Source of the DNA: Candidatus Binatia bacterium
GTDB lineage: Bacteria > Eisenbacteria > RBG-16-71-46 > SZUA-252
Direction of reading: 5' to 3'
Assembly (NCBI GenBank): GCA_035631035.1
Contig: DASQJL010000002.1
Coordinates: 1-51,302, forward strand
DNA: 51,302 nt
Shown: positions 33,667 through 42,348 of the stretch, in pieces
How the letters are laid out: every line of letters starts with the position of its first letter
How positions within the stretch are numbered: position 1 is the stretch's first letter
Made by a program: the position numbers and the translations under genes
Notes under the pieces: model-generated
Seen by the model: the letters and a program-made list of their open reading frames with translations, nothing else
What the model was told of the DNA's origin: nothing
Databases searched by the model: none

Positions 33667-35043
33667 TCAGAGTCCGAGCAGCATCCGGGTGGGCCGCTCG
33701 ATCAGCTCCTTCACGTGCTTCACGAAGGTGACCGATTCGCGGCCGTCGATGATGCGGTGGTCGTAGGTGAGCGCAACGTACATCATCGGCCGGATGACGA
33801 TTTCGTCGTCGATCGCGACCGGGCGCTTGTGAATGGCGTGCAGCCCGAGGATCCCGCTCTGCGGCGGGTTGACGATCGGCGTTGAGAGCAGCGAGCCGTA
33901 GACGCCGCCGTTCGAGATGGTGAACGTGCCGCCCTTCAGCTCGTCCAGGCTCAGCTTGTTGTCGCGCGCGCGCTGCGCGAAGTCGGCGATCGCGATCTCG
34001 ATCTCGGCAAAGGAGAGGCGGTCGGCGCCGCGCAGCACCGGCACGACCAGCCCGCGCCCGCCGCCCACGGCGATGCCGATGTCGTAGTAGTTCTTGTAGA
34101 TGATCTCCTTCTCGCGGATCTCGGCGTTCACTTGCGGAAAGCGCATGAGCGCGTCGATCGCGGCCTTCACGAAGAAGGACATGAAGCCGAGCTTCACGCC
34201 GTAGCGCTCCTGGAAGGGCTGCTGGAGCTCCTCGCGCAGCGCCACGACGCCCGACATGTCGATCTCATTGAACGTGGTGAGGAGCGCCGCGGTGTTCTGC
34301 GCCTCCTTGAGCCGCTCGGCCACGCGCAGCCGGAGCGGCGACATCGGCACCGCTTCCTCGGTGGCGGAGGGCTCGCCCACGCCGGCTTCGCCCGCGCCCG
34401 CGACCGCCGCACCCGTGCCAGCCGCACCCGCGGCGGGCTCCGTCCGCGTGCGGCCCGGCTCGGGCTTCCGCGCCATGTGCTCCAGCTCGTCTTCCTTGAG
34501 GACGCGGCCGCCCGGGCCGCTCGCCGGCACGTCGGCCGGCGCGATCCCGTGCTGCCCCATCAGCCGGTCGGCCGAGGGCATGCGGGGGGGCGCGGCGGAG
34601 GGCGGTGCGGGCATCGGCGTCGCGCTCGGTGCGGGCGTTCCCTTCGGGGCCGCCTTGGCCGCGGGGGCGGCGCCGGCCTTCGGAGTGGGGGCGGCCGGAG
34701 CGGGAGCCGCGCTCGCCGCGCCAGCGGCGGGGGCCACCACCGCGCGCGCCGCGGAAGCCGCCGCCTTGGGCGTGCCCTTGGCCGGCTTGGCGCCATTTCC
34801 GCCGGCGCCTTCGGCCATCGTCGCGATCAGCTCGCCGATCTTCACGACGTCGCCCTTCTTCTTGAGCAGCTTCTCGATCGTGCCCGAGACCGGCGCGGGA
34901 AGCTCCAGCGTCGCCTTGTCGGACTCGATCTCGACCACCGCCTCGTCGCGCTCCACCCGATCGCCCTCGCCCTTCAGCCAGGCGCCGATCTGGACCTCTT
35001 TGATGGACTCGCCGACCTCGGGGACTCTCAGCTCAACCGCCAT
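33667..35043 (-). CDS. sucB: Dihydrolipoyl succinyltransferase, E2 of 2-oxoglutarate dehydrogenase
   Basis: E2 core of the 2-oxoglutarate dehydrogenase complex, transferring the succinyl group to CoA; 458 residues. The ATG at 35043 overlaps the sucA 3' end by 11 bp, so translation is probably coupled. The N-terminal lipoyl domain carries Lys43 in EIESDKATLELP. A long Ala/Pro-rich linker (about 80-140) follows, then a peripheral-subunit-binding domain (PSADRLMGQHGIAPADVPASG), a second Ala/Gly linker and the catalytic domain (about 230-458). The catalytic domain has LTYDHRIIDGRES (catalytic His and Asp) and a C-terminal RPTRMLLGL. One lipoyl domain only. High confidence as an E2; the succinyl specificity follows from sucA. 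Confidence 0.95.
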   Translation of the reverse strand: MAVELRVPEVGESIKEVQIGAWLKGEGDRVERDEAVVEIESDKATLELPAPVSGTIEKLLKKKGDVVKIGELIATMAEGAGGNGAKPAKGTPKAAASAARAVVAPAAGAASAAPAPAAPTPKAGAAPAAKAAPKGTPAPSATPMPAPPSAAPPRMPSADRLMGQHGIAPADVPASGPGGRVLKEDELEHMARKPEPGRTRTEPAAGAAGTGAAVAGAGEAGVGEPSATEEAVPMSPLRLRVAERLKEAQNTAALLTTFNEIDMSGVVALREELQQPFQERYGVKLGFMSFFVKAAIDALMRFPQVNAEIREKEIIYKNYYDIGIAVGGGRGLVVPVLRGADRLSFAEIEIAIADFAQRARDNKLSLDELKGGTFTISNGGVYGSLLSTPIVNPPQSGILGLHAIHKRPVAIDDEIVIRPMMYVALTYDHRIIDGRESVTFVKHVKELIERPTRMLLGL

Positions 35044-38008
35044 GCGCCGAAGGCTCCTTGTCGAAGGCCGCGAGCAGGAGCCGCTCCTGCTCGATCTTGT
35101 GGCTGCTCGCGGCACCACTTGCGGGCGTCGCCGATTCCGCGCGGCTCACGACGTGGAAGGGGTGCCGGCCCAACAGCCGGTCCCCGAACCGCGCGCGCAG
35201 GAACGGCCACGCGCCCATGTTGCGCGGCTCTTCCTGCACCCAGGTGATCGCGAGCTCCTTGGGGAGTCCCGCGAACAGCCGCTCCAGCGTCTCCTCGGCC
35301 AGCGGGTAGAGCTGCTCCAGCCGCACGATGGCCGTCGTCGTCTCGCCCAGCTCCTCGCGCGTTCGCATCAGCTCGTAGTAGATCTTCCCCGAGCAGAAGA
35401 GCACGCGCTTCGCTTTGTCGTTCGGCACCGCGGCGTCCGCGAGCACGCGCTCGAACGTTCCGCTCGCGAGCTCGGCCATCGGCGACACCGCGTCGGGATG
35501 ACGCAACAGGCTCTTCGGCGTCATCACGATCAGCGGCTTCCGCCATGGCCGCTTCACCTGGCGGCGCAGCAGGTGAAAATACTGCGCGGGGGTGGTCGGA
35601 TACGCAACCTGGATGTTGTCGCGCGCGGCGAGCTGGAGGAATCGCTCGATCCGGGCGCTCGAATGCTCCGAGCCCATCCCCTCGAAGCCGTGCGGGAGCA
35701 AGAGGACGAGCCCCGAGAGCCGGCGCCACTTCTCCTCGCCGCTCGTCAGGAACTGGTCCACGATCACCTGGCCCGCGTTGGCGAAATCGCCGAACTGCGC
35801 CTCCCAGGCCACGAGGCCGTCGGGCGTCTCCAGGGAATAGCCGTACTCGAATCCCATGCATCCGGCTTCCGAGAGTGGGCTGTTCCGGATCTCGACCTCG
35901 GCCTGTCCGTCGGACAGGTGATGGAGCGGCGTGTACGTGGCGCCGGTCTTCATGTCGTGCAGCACGGCATGCCGGTGGCTGAACGTGCCGCGCTCGGTGT
36001 CCTGTCCGGTCAGCCGGATTCGATAGCCCTCCACCGCGAGCGTGGCCAGCGCGAGCGCCTCGCCGGCGGCCCAATCCAGGGGCCGCTTGCCCTCGGCCAT
36101 CTCGCGGCGCTGCGAGAGCCCGCGAAGAATCTTCGGATTGGCCGTGAAGTCTTCGGGGAGCACCGTCTGCGCGGCGAGAAGCTTCGCGAGCGCGTCCGCG
36201 TTCACCTCGGTCGCCACCTCGGGGGCGTGGGACTCGGGACCGCCCATGTAGCGGGTCCAGGGCCCGGCGGGCGGATCCGGGAGCGTCGTGCGCTTCACGC
36301 TCCGCGTCTCGTGCAGCTCCGATTCCAGGAAGGCGCGCATGCGCTCCGCCATGGCCTCTGCGTCTTCGTTCGTGATCCGCCCCGCGGCGACGAGCCGGTC
36401 GGCGTAGAGCTTGTGAATCGGCTTCCGCTTCGCGATCGCTTCGTACAGCAAGGGCTGCGTGAACGCCGGCTCGTCCCCCTCGTTGTGGCCATGGCGCCGG
36501 TAGCCGTACAGGTCGATCACGACGTCGCGGTGGAACGCGCGGCGGAATTCCATGGCGAGGCGCGCCGCGCGGATCACCGCGTCCGGCTCCTCGCCGTTCA
36601 CGTGAAAGATCGGAGTCTGCAGCATCCGCGCGACGTCGGACGAATAGGGGGTCGAGCGCGCGTCGTCGGGATCGGTCGTGAAGCCGATCTGATTGTTCAC
36701 GATCACGTGCAGCGTGCCGCCCGTCTCGTAGGCCGAGAGCGCGCTCAGGTTCAGCGTCTCCTGCACGATTCCCTCGCCCGCGAAGGCCGCGTCGCCGTGC
36801 ATGAGCAGCGTCATCCCGCGCTCGCGGGCGCGGTCGCCCACCTGGTCCTGCTTCGCGCGCAGCCGCCCGATCGCCACCGGGTTCACGAATTCCAGGTGGC
36901 TCGGGTTGTAGCAGAGCGAGAGATGGATCGTGCGTCCCGAGGGGAGCGCCTTGTCCTTGCTGTAGCCCAGGTGGTACTTCACGTCCCCTCGGTAGTGGTA
37001 CAGCTCGGGGTCCTGGTCCTCGAACTCGTAGAAGATCTGGCGCGGCTCCTTGCCGAGCACGTTCGACAGCACGTTCAGGCGCCCGCGGTGTGCCATGCCG
37101 AAGACGATCTCGCTGATACCGTGCTGGTCCGCCGATTCGACGGCGGCGTCGAGCAGCGGGATCAGCGCCTCCGAGCCCTCCAGCGAGAACGACTTCGACC
37201 CGATGTACTTCCGCTGGATGAACTCCTCGAACACGGCGGCCTGCGTCAGCCGCTCGAGCACACGGCGCTCCTCGTCGGGATGGAGCGGCGTCTGGAACTC
37301 GGGACGCTCCAGCCTGGCCTCCAGCCACTGGCGCCAGCGCACGTCGCGGATGTGGGTGTACTGAATGCCCACCGGCCCGCAGTAGATCTCGCGAAGGCGC
37401 GCGACCAGCTCGCGCAGCGTGCCGGCGGGGCGCCCGCCGATCGCGTCGCTGACCGGACGGTCGAGGTCGGCCTCGGTGAAGCCATGGAACGCCGGGTCGA
37501 GATCGGGCGGATCGGGGCGCACCGAGCCCAGGGGGTCGATGCGCGCGGCGAGATGCCCGCGCGAGCGGTAGGCCTGGACCAGCGAGAAGGCGGACTTGGC
37601 GCTGGGCGGCGCGAAACCGGCCTGCGTCGGCGCCGGGAAGGGCGCGGGCGCACTCCGCTCGGGGACGCCGGGTCGCGGCGCGGGTCGGGAGGCTGGCGGA
37701 GCCGAAGACGCCGGCCGCGAGGCCGTCGCGGCCGAATCGCGATCGACGAAGCTGGACTCCAACTCGGTCGAGACGATCGGCGCATTCGCGCGCGAGCCGT
37801 TTCGCTCGACGATGCGGCCGAAAAGGCCGCGCCGCGGGAAGGAAGGATCCAGCCGGGGATCGGCCGCGAAGCCGTTCGGCTCCGCCAGGTTCTGGAAGTA
37901 GCTCCGCCACTCCTCGGGCACGGCCGAGGGATCGCGGAGGTACTGGGCGTACAGCGCCTCTACGAAGGGGAGGCTCAACGTGTTCAGGGACTGCTTGCCG
38001 TCGGCCAT
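35033..38008 (-). CDS. sucA: 2-Oxoglutarate dehydrogenase E1 component
   Basis: Thiamine-diphosphate-dependent decarboxylase of the TCA cycle, 991 residues. The N-terminus has the short E1o interaction helix (LPFVEALYAQYLRDPSAVPEEWRSYF), then a Pro/Ala-rich linker (about 85-125). The ThDP domain shows FGMAHRGRLNVLSNVLGK, HGDAAFAGEGIVQETLNLS, VNNQIGFTTDP and DLYGYRRHGHNEGDEPAFTQP (HxxGHNExD-type motif). The C-terminal transketolase domain has FGDFANAGQVIVDQF, LLPHGFEGMGSEHSSAR and CSGKIYYEL. Length and motifs match SucA, not the E1p or branched-chain enzymes. It opens the sucA-sucB-lpd operon and is divergent from a succinate-semialdehyde dehydrogenase gene. Confidence 0.97.
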   Translation of the reverse strand: MADGKQSLNTLSLPFVEALYAQYLRDPSAVPEEWRSYFQNLAEPNGFAADPRLDPSFPRRGLFGRIVERNGSRANAPIVSTELESSFVDRDSAATASRPASSAPPASRPAPRPGVPERSAPAPFPAPTQAGFAPPSAKSAFSLVQAYRSRGHLAARIDPLGSVRPDPPDLDPAFHGFTEADLDRPVSDAIGGRPAGTLRELVARLREIYCGPVGIQYTHIRDVRWRQWLEARLERPEFQTPLHPDEERRVLERLTQAAVFEEFIQRKYIGSKSFSLEGSEALIPLLDAAVESADQHGISEIVFGMAHRGRLNVLSNVLGKEPRQIFYEFEDQDPELYHYRGDVKYHLGYSKDKALPSGRTIHLSLCYNPSHLEFVNPVAIGRLRAKQDQVGDRARERGMTLLMHGDAAFAGEGIVQETLNLSALSAYETGGTLHVIVNNQIGFTTDPDDARSTPYSSDVARMLQTPIFHVNGEEPDAVIRAARLAMEFRRAFHRDVVIDLYGYRRHGHNEGDEPAFTQPLLYEAIAKRKPIHKLYADRLVAAGRITNEDAEAMAERMRAFLESELHETRSVKRTTLPDPPAGPWTRYMGGPESHAPEVATEVNADALAKLLAAQTVLPEDFTANPKILRGLSQRREMAEGKRPLDWAAGEALALATLAVEGYRIRLTGQDTERGTFSHRHAVLHDMKTGATYTPLHHLSDGQAEVEIRNSPLSEAGCMGFEYGYSLETPDGLVAWEAQFGDFANAGQVIVDQFLTSGEEKWRRLSGLVLLLPHGFEGMGSEHSSARIERFLQLAARDNIQVAYPTTPAQYFHLLRRQVKRPWRKPLIVMTPKSLLRHPDAVSPMAELASGTFERVLADAAVPNDKAKRVLFCSGKIYYELMRTREELGETTTAIVRLEQLYPLAEETLERLFAGLPKELAITWVQEEPRNMGAWPFLRARFGDRLLGRHPFHVVSRAESATPASGAASSHKIEQERLLLAAFDKEPSAHGG

Positions 38009-38131
38009 GTCGCGTCGCGTTCCTGGGTGTTGGGTGCGAAGCTATCGCTCAGGGGGAACCCGACTTGGCACTGCGAATGCCGTGCCACCGTTCCCCTCCG
38101 CATTAGATACGTCCAATGGAGATCGCGATCC

Positions 38132-38160
38132 TTGGGCGCAAAGCGCAAGCCGCTTATGAT
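38132..38160 (+). promoter_or_regulatory. Sigma70-like promoter of the succinate-semialdehyde dehydrogenase gene
   Basis: TTGGGC at 38132-38137 and TATGAT at 38155-38160 with a 17-bp spacer. The predicted transcript starts near 38167 and carries a leader of about 95 bases before the GGAGGTG site. It sits in the 253-bp divergent region shared with sucA. Confidence 0.6.
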
Positions 38161-38261
38161 GCCATGGAAGAGTGTCCCGAGCATCAGGTTTAGTTGGCTG
38201 CGAATACACGAGTTGCGAGAGAAGGGGCGGGCGTTCCGGGCCCCGTTTGGAGGTGAGAAAA

Positions 38262-39626
38262 ATGCTGCGTTCGATCGACCCGGCCACCGGCCAGGTGATC
38301 CGGGAATACGAAGAGGCGGACGCCGGGAAGATCGCGTCCGCACTGGAATTGGCCGACCGGGCCCAGGCTGCCTGGCGGGAGCGTCCGTTCGGGGACCGCG
38401 CCGCGGTGCTCCGCCGGGCCGGCGGCATTCTCCGCGCGAGGTCGGCCGAGTACGCGGACGTGATGGCCGCGGAGATGGGCAAGCCGGTCGCGCAGGGCAA
38501 GTCCGAGTGCGAGAAGTGCGCGTGGGTCTGCGAGTGGTTCGCCGAACAGGGCGAACGGCTGCTCGCGGACGAAGAGATCCCGACCGACGCCTCGCGGTCG
38601 TACGTGGCCTACCGGCCGCTAGGCGTCGTGCTCGCGGTCATGCCGTGGAATTTCCCCTTCTGGCAGGTCTTCCGCTTCGCCGCTCCCGCGCTGATGGCGG
38701 GAAACGCCGGCGTGCTGAAGCACGCCTCGAACGTGAGCGAATGCGCGCTCGCGATCCAGTCGGTGTGGCGCGAGGCCGGCGCGCCCGAGGGCGTGTTCAC
38801 GACGTTGCTCGTGGGAAGCGCCGCGGTCGGCGACATGATCGCCTCGGAGCACGTGCGCGCGGTGACCCTGACCGGCAGCACGCCGGCAGGCCGATCGGTC
38901 GCCGCGGCCGCGGGGCGCGCTTTGAAGAAGACGGTGCTGGAGCTGGGAGGGAGCGACCCCTACGTCGTGCTCGAGGATGCGGACGTGGAGGCCGCCGCCG
39001 ACGTCTGCGCCGCGGCGCGGCTCGTGAATACCGGGCAGTCGTGCATCGCGGCGAAGCGGTTCATCGTGGTGGATGCCGTCCGCGAGCCGTTCACTGAACG
39101 CTTCGTCGCCAGGATGCGCGCGGCCCGGTTCGGCGACCCGCGCGATCCTGCGAATGGGTTGGGGCCGCTCGCCCGGCACGACTTGAGAGATCAACTGCAC
39201 GCCCAGGTGCGCGCCAGCATCCAGCGCGGCGCGCGGGCGCTGCTGGGCGGCGAGGTGCCTCCCGGGCCCGGCGCCTATTACCCGCCGACCGTGCTCGACA
39301 AGGTCGTCCCGGGAATGCCCGCCTACAACGAAGAGCTGTTCGGTCCGGTCGCGGCGCTCATCGCCGCGCGCGACGAAAAGGACGCCATCCAGATCGCGAA
39401 CGACTCGTCCTTCGGGCTGGGCTCCGCCGTGTTCACGCGCGATCTCGAGCGAGGCCGCCGGATCGCCGAACACGATCTCGAAGCCGGCTCCTGCTTCGTG
39501 AATGCACAGGTGCACTCGGACCCCCGGCTGCCGTTCGGCGGGATCAAGGAATCGGGCTACGGCCGGGAGCTGGCGGCGTTCGGCATCCGGGAGTTCACGA
39601 ACGTCAAAACGATCTATCTGAAATGA
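38262..39626 (+). CDS. Succinate-semialdehyde dehydrogenase-like aldehyde dehydrogenase
   Basis: This 454-residue enzyme probably oxidises succinate semialdehyde (or a similar aldehyde) to the acid with NAD(P)+. The ATG at 38262 has an ideal GGAGGTG. The sequence starts LRSIDPATGQVI and contains VAYRPLGVVLAVMPWNFPFWQVFRF, LTGSTPAGRSVA (cofactor fold), VLELGGSDP (general-base Glu), NTGQSCIAAKRF (catalytic Cys) and PFGGIKESGYGREL. The short N-terminus and the GGSDP and NTGQSC wording match the Sad/GabD2-like branch. Its position divergent from sucA suggests a bypass link between 2-oxoglutarate and succinate, but that is inference. Confidence 0.88.
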   Translation: MLRSIDPATGQVIREYEEADAGKIASALELADRAQAAWRERPFGDRAAVLRRAGGILRARSAEYADVMAAEMGKPVAQGKSECEKCAWVCEWFAEQGERLLADEEIPTDASRSYVAYRPLGVVLAVMPWNFPFWQVFRFAAPALMAGNAGVLKHASNVSECALAIQSVWREAGAPEGVFTTLLVGSAAVGDMIASEHVRAVTLTGSTPAGRSVAAAAGRALKKTVLELGGSDPYVVLEDADVEAAADVCAAARLVNTGQSCIAAKRFIVVDAVREPFTERFVARMRAARFGDPRDPANGLGPLARHDLRDQLHAQVRASIQRGARALLGGEVPPGPGAYYPPTVLDKVVPGMPAYNEELFGPVAALIAARDEKDAIQIANDSSFGLGSAVFTRDLERGRRIAEHDLEAGSCFVNAQVHSDPRLPFGGIKESGYGRELAAFGIREFTNVKTIYLK

Positions 39627-39630
39627 GAAA

Positions 39631-39658
39631 CGGCGCCGCGCGCCAAGGCGCGACGCCG
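39631..39658 (-). terminator. Hairpin between convergent aldehyde dehydrogenase and lipoprotein genes
   Basis: Outer arms CGGCG (39631) and CGCCG (39654) enclose CGCGC-CAAG-GCGCG. On the minus strand the hairpin is followed by TTTCTCATTT, so it best fits a terminator of the Met-rich lipoprotein gene; on the plus strand no T-run follows. Confidence 0.55.
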
Positions 39659-39679
39659 CTGGTCGTCATGGGAAGCGGA

Positions 39680-40045
39680 CTACCGCGTCATCGTGCCCAT
39701 GCTCTTCATCATGCCCATCATGTGATCGTGCATCAGCGAGTCCTGGGCGGCCATGTTCATGATGCCGTCCACCATCGTCTGATCCTTCGCCATTCGGTTC
39801 ATGATGCCCTGCATCACGTTTCCGTTGGCCATCACCTTGTCGATCACCAACGCCTGGGTCGTATCGGAAGCCATCAGCCGGTCCATCATGGTGCCGGCCA
39901 TGTCCGGATTCGACGCGATCGTGTCCATGACCTTCGATTGCGTCTCGGTGCTCGTGGTCATCTGCTTGCTGACGTCGCTGCTGCATCCGGCGACGCCCGC
40001 CAGGCAGATCGCGAGCGCGACGAATACCAGGATCCGTTTCGACAT
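39680..40045 (-). CDS. Methionine-rich small lipoprotein
   Basis: This 121-residue product has a very good GAGGAGGG ribosome-binding site before the ATG at 40045, which is why I use it rather than the longer open frame. The signal ends VAG-C at Cys21 (lipobox). The mature part of about 100 residues has about 20 methionines in helical segments such as DMAGTMMDRLMAS, NVMQGIMNRMA, VDGIMNMAAQDSLMHDHMM and GMMKSMGTM, with two His residues near the end. Short Met-rich lipoproteins of this kind occur in Bacteroidota and relatives. Metal (copper) binding or protection against oxidants is possible but unproven. It is a stand-alone gene. Confidence 0.8.
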   Translation of the reverse strand: MSKRILVFVALAICLAGVAGCSSDVSKQMTTSTETQSKVMDTIASNPDMAGTMMDRLMASDTTQALVIDKVMANGNVMQGIMNRMAKDQTMVDGIMNMAAQDSLMHDHMMGMMKSMGTMTR

Positions 40046-40162
40046 AGACCCTCCTCTATGAGTTTCACCTCCGCCTCGGACTCCTCGGTCCGGCTGGTCC
40101 GACGGCGGGGCCGTGCGCGGGGCATCCGTCCCGGCGCCGGATGATCGTGACATACCTCGGGG

Positions 40163-40191
40163 TGGAAGGGTAAGTACGGAGCGCGTATACT
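40163..40191 (+). promoter_or_regulatory. Possible promoter for the ABC-F gene
   Basis: TATACT at 40186-40191 is a good -10. The hexamer 17 bp upstream, TGGAAG (40163-40168), is a poor -35. The predicted start leaves a leader of about 45 bases. Confidence 0.4.
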
Positions 40192-40242
40192 GTTCCGTCC
40201 GATACGGATGCGCCCTTTCGCCCCACGCCACCAGGGACCCCA

Positions 40243-42348
40243 TTGATCCGCCTGAACGACATCGGCTACTCCATCGGCACGCGCACGCTCTTCGAGGGCG
40301 TGGACTGGAGCATCGGTCCCGGCGACCGCGTGGCGCTCGTCGGGCCGAACGGCGCCGGCAAGACCACGCTCTTGAAGATCATCCTGGGGGAGATCGCGCC
40401 CGAGCGGGGGAATCGCGTCCTGTCCAAGGGGACCCGGTTCGGCTACCTGCCGCAGGAGGCCGCAGAGAAGTTCGAGGGCACGGTCCTGGACCGCGCGCTG
40501 GACGCGCACCGGCACCTGATCGAGATGCGCGAGGAGCTGGACTCGCTCTACCAGGAGATCCCGACGCTCTCGCCGGACAATCCCGAGATGGAGCGCCTGC
40601 TGGACCGCGCGGGCGAGCTGCAGCACCACCTGGAGCAGCACGACGAGCACGCCCTGGAGCCCGAGGCGCGCCGCGTGCTCGCGGGTCTCGGATTCTCGCC
40701 GGAAGATCAGGACCGTCCGCTCGCCGAATTCTCCGGCGGCTGGCGCATGCGCGCCGCACTCGCGGCCCTGCTCTTGACCGATCCCACGCTGCTCTTCCTG
40801 GACGAGCCCACGAATCATCTCGATCTGCCCGCGATGGAATGGCTGGAGGATTACCTCGAGGACTTCCACGGCGGGCTGGTCGTGGTCTCGCACGATCGCG
40901 TGTTCCTGGACCGCGTCACGACGGAGATCCGCGAGCTGGACCAGGAGCAGCTCTCCGAGTACGCGATGTCGTTCACGGAATACCTGGAAGAGCGCGAGGC
41001 GCGGCGGGAGCGGCTGGAGGCGCAAAACGTCCAGCTCGACAAGAAGATCGCGCAGCTCGAGCGCTTCGCCGAGCGGTTCGGCGCCAAGGCGTCGAAGGCG
41101 GCGCAGGCGCAGAGCAAGCGGAAGCAGGCGGAGCGGCTGAAGTCGCGCCGCGTGGTGCTGCCGCGCAAGCCGCGTCACATCCGGTTCCAGTTCCCGCCGC
41201 CCCCGCACGTGGGGCGCGTCATGGTGCAGCTCAAGGATGCCGCGTTCGCCTACGAGAAGCGCGGGCGCGACATCTTCCACGACGCCACGCTCGAGATCCA
41301 GAAGGGCGAGAAGGTCGCGATCGTGGGCGCCAACGGCGCCGGCAAGACGACCCTCCTGCGCGTTCTGGCGGGCCAGCTCCAGCCGCGCGAGGGGGAAATC
41401 GAGATCCATCCGCAGGCGCGGCTCGGCTACTTCGCGCAGCACGCGGCCGAGACGCTCGAAGGAAGGCTCACGGTGCTGGAAGCGGTGGAAGAGGTGGCGT
41501 CCGACGACATGCGGCTGCGGCTCCGCTCGCTGCTCGGGAATTTCCTCTTCATCGGCGACGACGTGTTCAAGCAATGCCGGATCTTGTCGGGAGGCGAGCG
41601 GCAGCGGGTGGCGATCGCGCGCATGCTGCTCACGCCGGCGAACCTGATCCTGCTGGATGAGCCGACGCATCATCTCGATCTGGCCGGCAAAGAGGTCCTG
41701 GAGGAGGCGCTGATCCAGTATCCCGGCGCCGTGGTGGTCGTGACGCACGACCGCTCGCTGATGGCGCGGCTGGCGACGCGCATCCTGGCCGTCGAGGATG
41801 GCCGCGTGGTGCCCTATCCGGGCGGTTACGACGACTACGAGGCCGCGCGGGTGGCGAAGGCGGAGGCCGCGTCGCGCGGCACGCCCGGAGGTGGAAAGAC
41901 CGCGGCGGCTGTTGCGAAGTCGGAAGTCCGGGTTTCGACGCCGTCAGGCGGCGAGAGGTCTGAGAAGCACAGCAAGGCCGGCGCGCACTCGAGCAAGGCC
42001 GGTGCGCACTCGGGCAAGGCGCAGCCCGCCCCGAAGGCGCATGCCGCCCACAACGCGAAAGCCGCTCCGAACGCGCACGCCGCCGCGAAGGCGGAGCCGT
42101 CTCCCAAACGCGCTCCCGACCCTCGCAAGCGGAAGCAGGAAGAAGAGCGTCTCACGCGAGAGCTGGAGAAGCAGGAGGCGGAGCTCAAGCAGATCGAAGC
42201 GCAGCTCGCCGACCCCGGAGTCTACGCCGACGGGGCGCGCACGAAGGAGCTCCTGGCCCGCTACGAGGGCTTGCGCCGCGAGGTGGATTCCCTGTGGGCG
42301 CGTCTGGCCGAGCTCAGCGAGCCGCCGAAGCCCTCGCCCACGCGCTGA
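40243..42348 (+). CDS. ABC-F family ATPase (ribosome-associated type)
   Basis: This soluble protein of 701 residues carries two ABC domains and no membrane domain. It starts at TTG. Domain 1 has GPNGAGKTTLLK (about 34-45), FSGGWRMR and LLFLDEPTNHLDL. The interdomain linker is helical and basic (about 245-320: KKIAQLERFAERFGAKASKAAQAQS in two parts, RKPRHIRFQFPPPP). Domain 2 has GANGAGKTTLL, LSGGERQRVAI and LILLDEPTHHLDL. About residues 545-630 form a low-complexity Ala/Lys/His/Ser-rich tether with repeats SKAGAHS, SKAGAHS and APKAHAA, followed by a C-terminal coiled coil (RLTRELEKQEAELKQIEAQL). This Uup/EttA-like layout suggests translation-factor or antibiotic-protection roles. The last 88 bp overlap the convergent anti-sigma gene. 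Confidence 0.92.
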   Translation: MIRLNDIGYSIGTRTLFEGVDWSIGPGDRVALVGPNGAGKTTLLKIILGEIAPERGNRVLSKGTRFGYLPQEAAEKFEGTVLDRALDAHRHLIEMREELDSLYQEIPTLSPDNPEMERLLDRAGELQHHLEQHDEHALEPEARRVLAGLGFSPEDQDRPLAEFSGGWRMRAALAALLLTDPTLLFLDEPTNHLDLPAMEWLEDYLEDFHGGLVVVSHDRVFLDRVTTEIRELDQEQLSEYAMSFTEYLEEREARRERLEAQNVQLDKKIAQLERFAERFGAKASKAAQAQSKRKQAERLKSRRVVLPRKPRHIRFQFPPPPHVGRVMVQLKDAAFAYEKRGRDIFHDATLEIQKGEKVAIVGANGAGKTTLLRVLAGQLQPREGEIEIHPQARLGYFAQHAAETLEGRLTVLEAVEEVASDDMRLRLRSLLGNFLFIGDDVFKQCRILSGGERQRVAIARMLLTPANLILLDEPTHHLDLAGKEVLEEALIQYPGAVVVVTHDRSLMARLATRILAVEDGRVVPYPGGYDDYEAARVAKAEAASRGTPGGGKTAAAVAKSEVRVSTPSGGERSEKHSKAGAHSSKAGAHSGKAQPAPKAHAAHNAKAAPNAHAAAKAEPSPKRAPDPRKRKQEEERLTRELEKQEAELKQIEAQLADPGVYADGARTKELLARYEGLRREVDSLWARLAELSEPPKPSPTR

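Noticed and set aside
34256-39097. 1613-codon open frame opposite sucA/sucB
   Set aside because: Antisense to sucA-sucB; crosses the divergent region; no motif.
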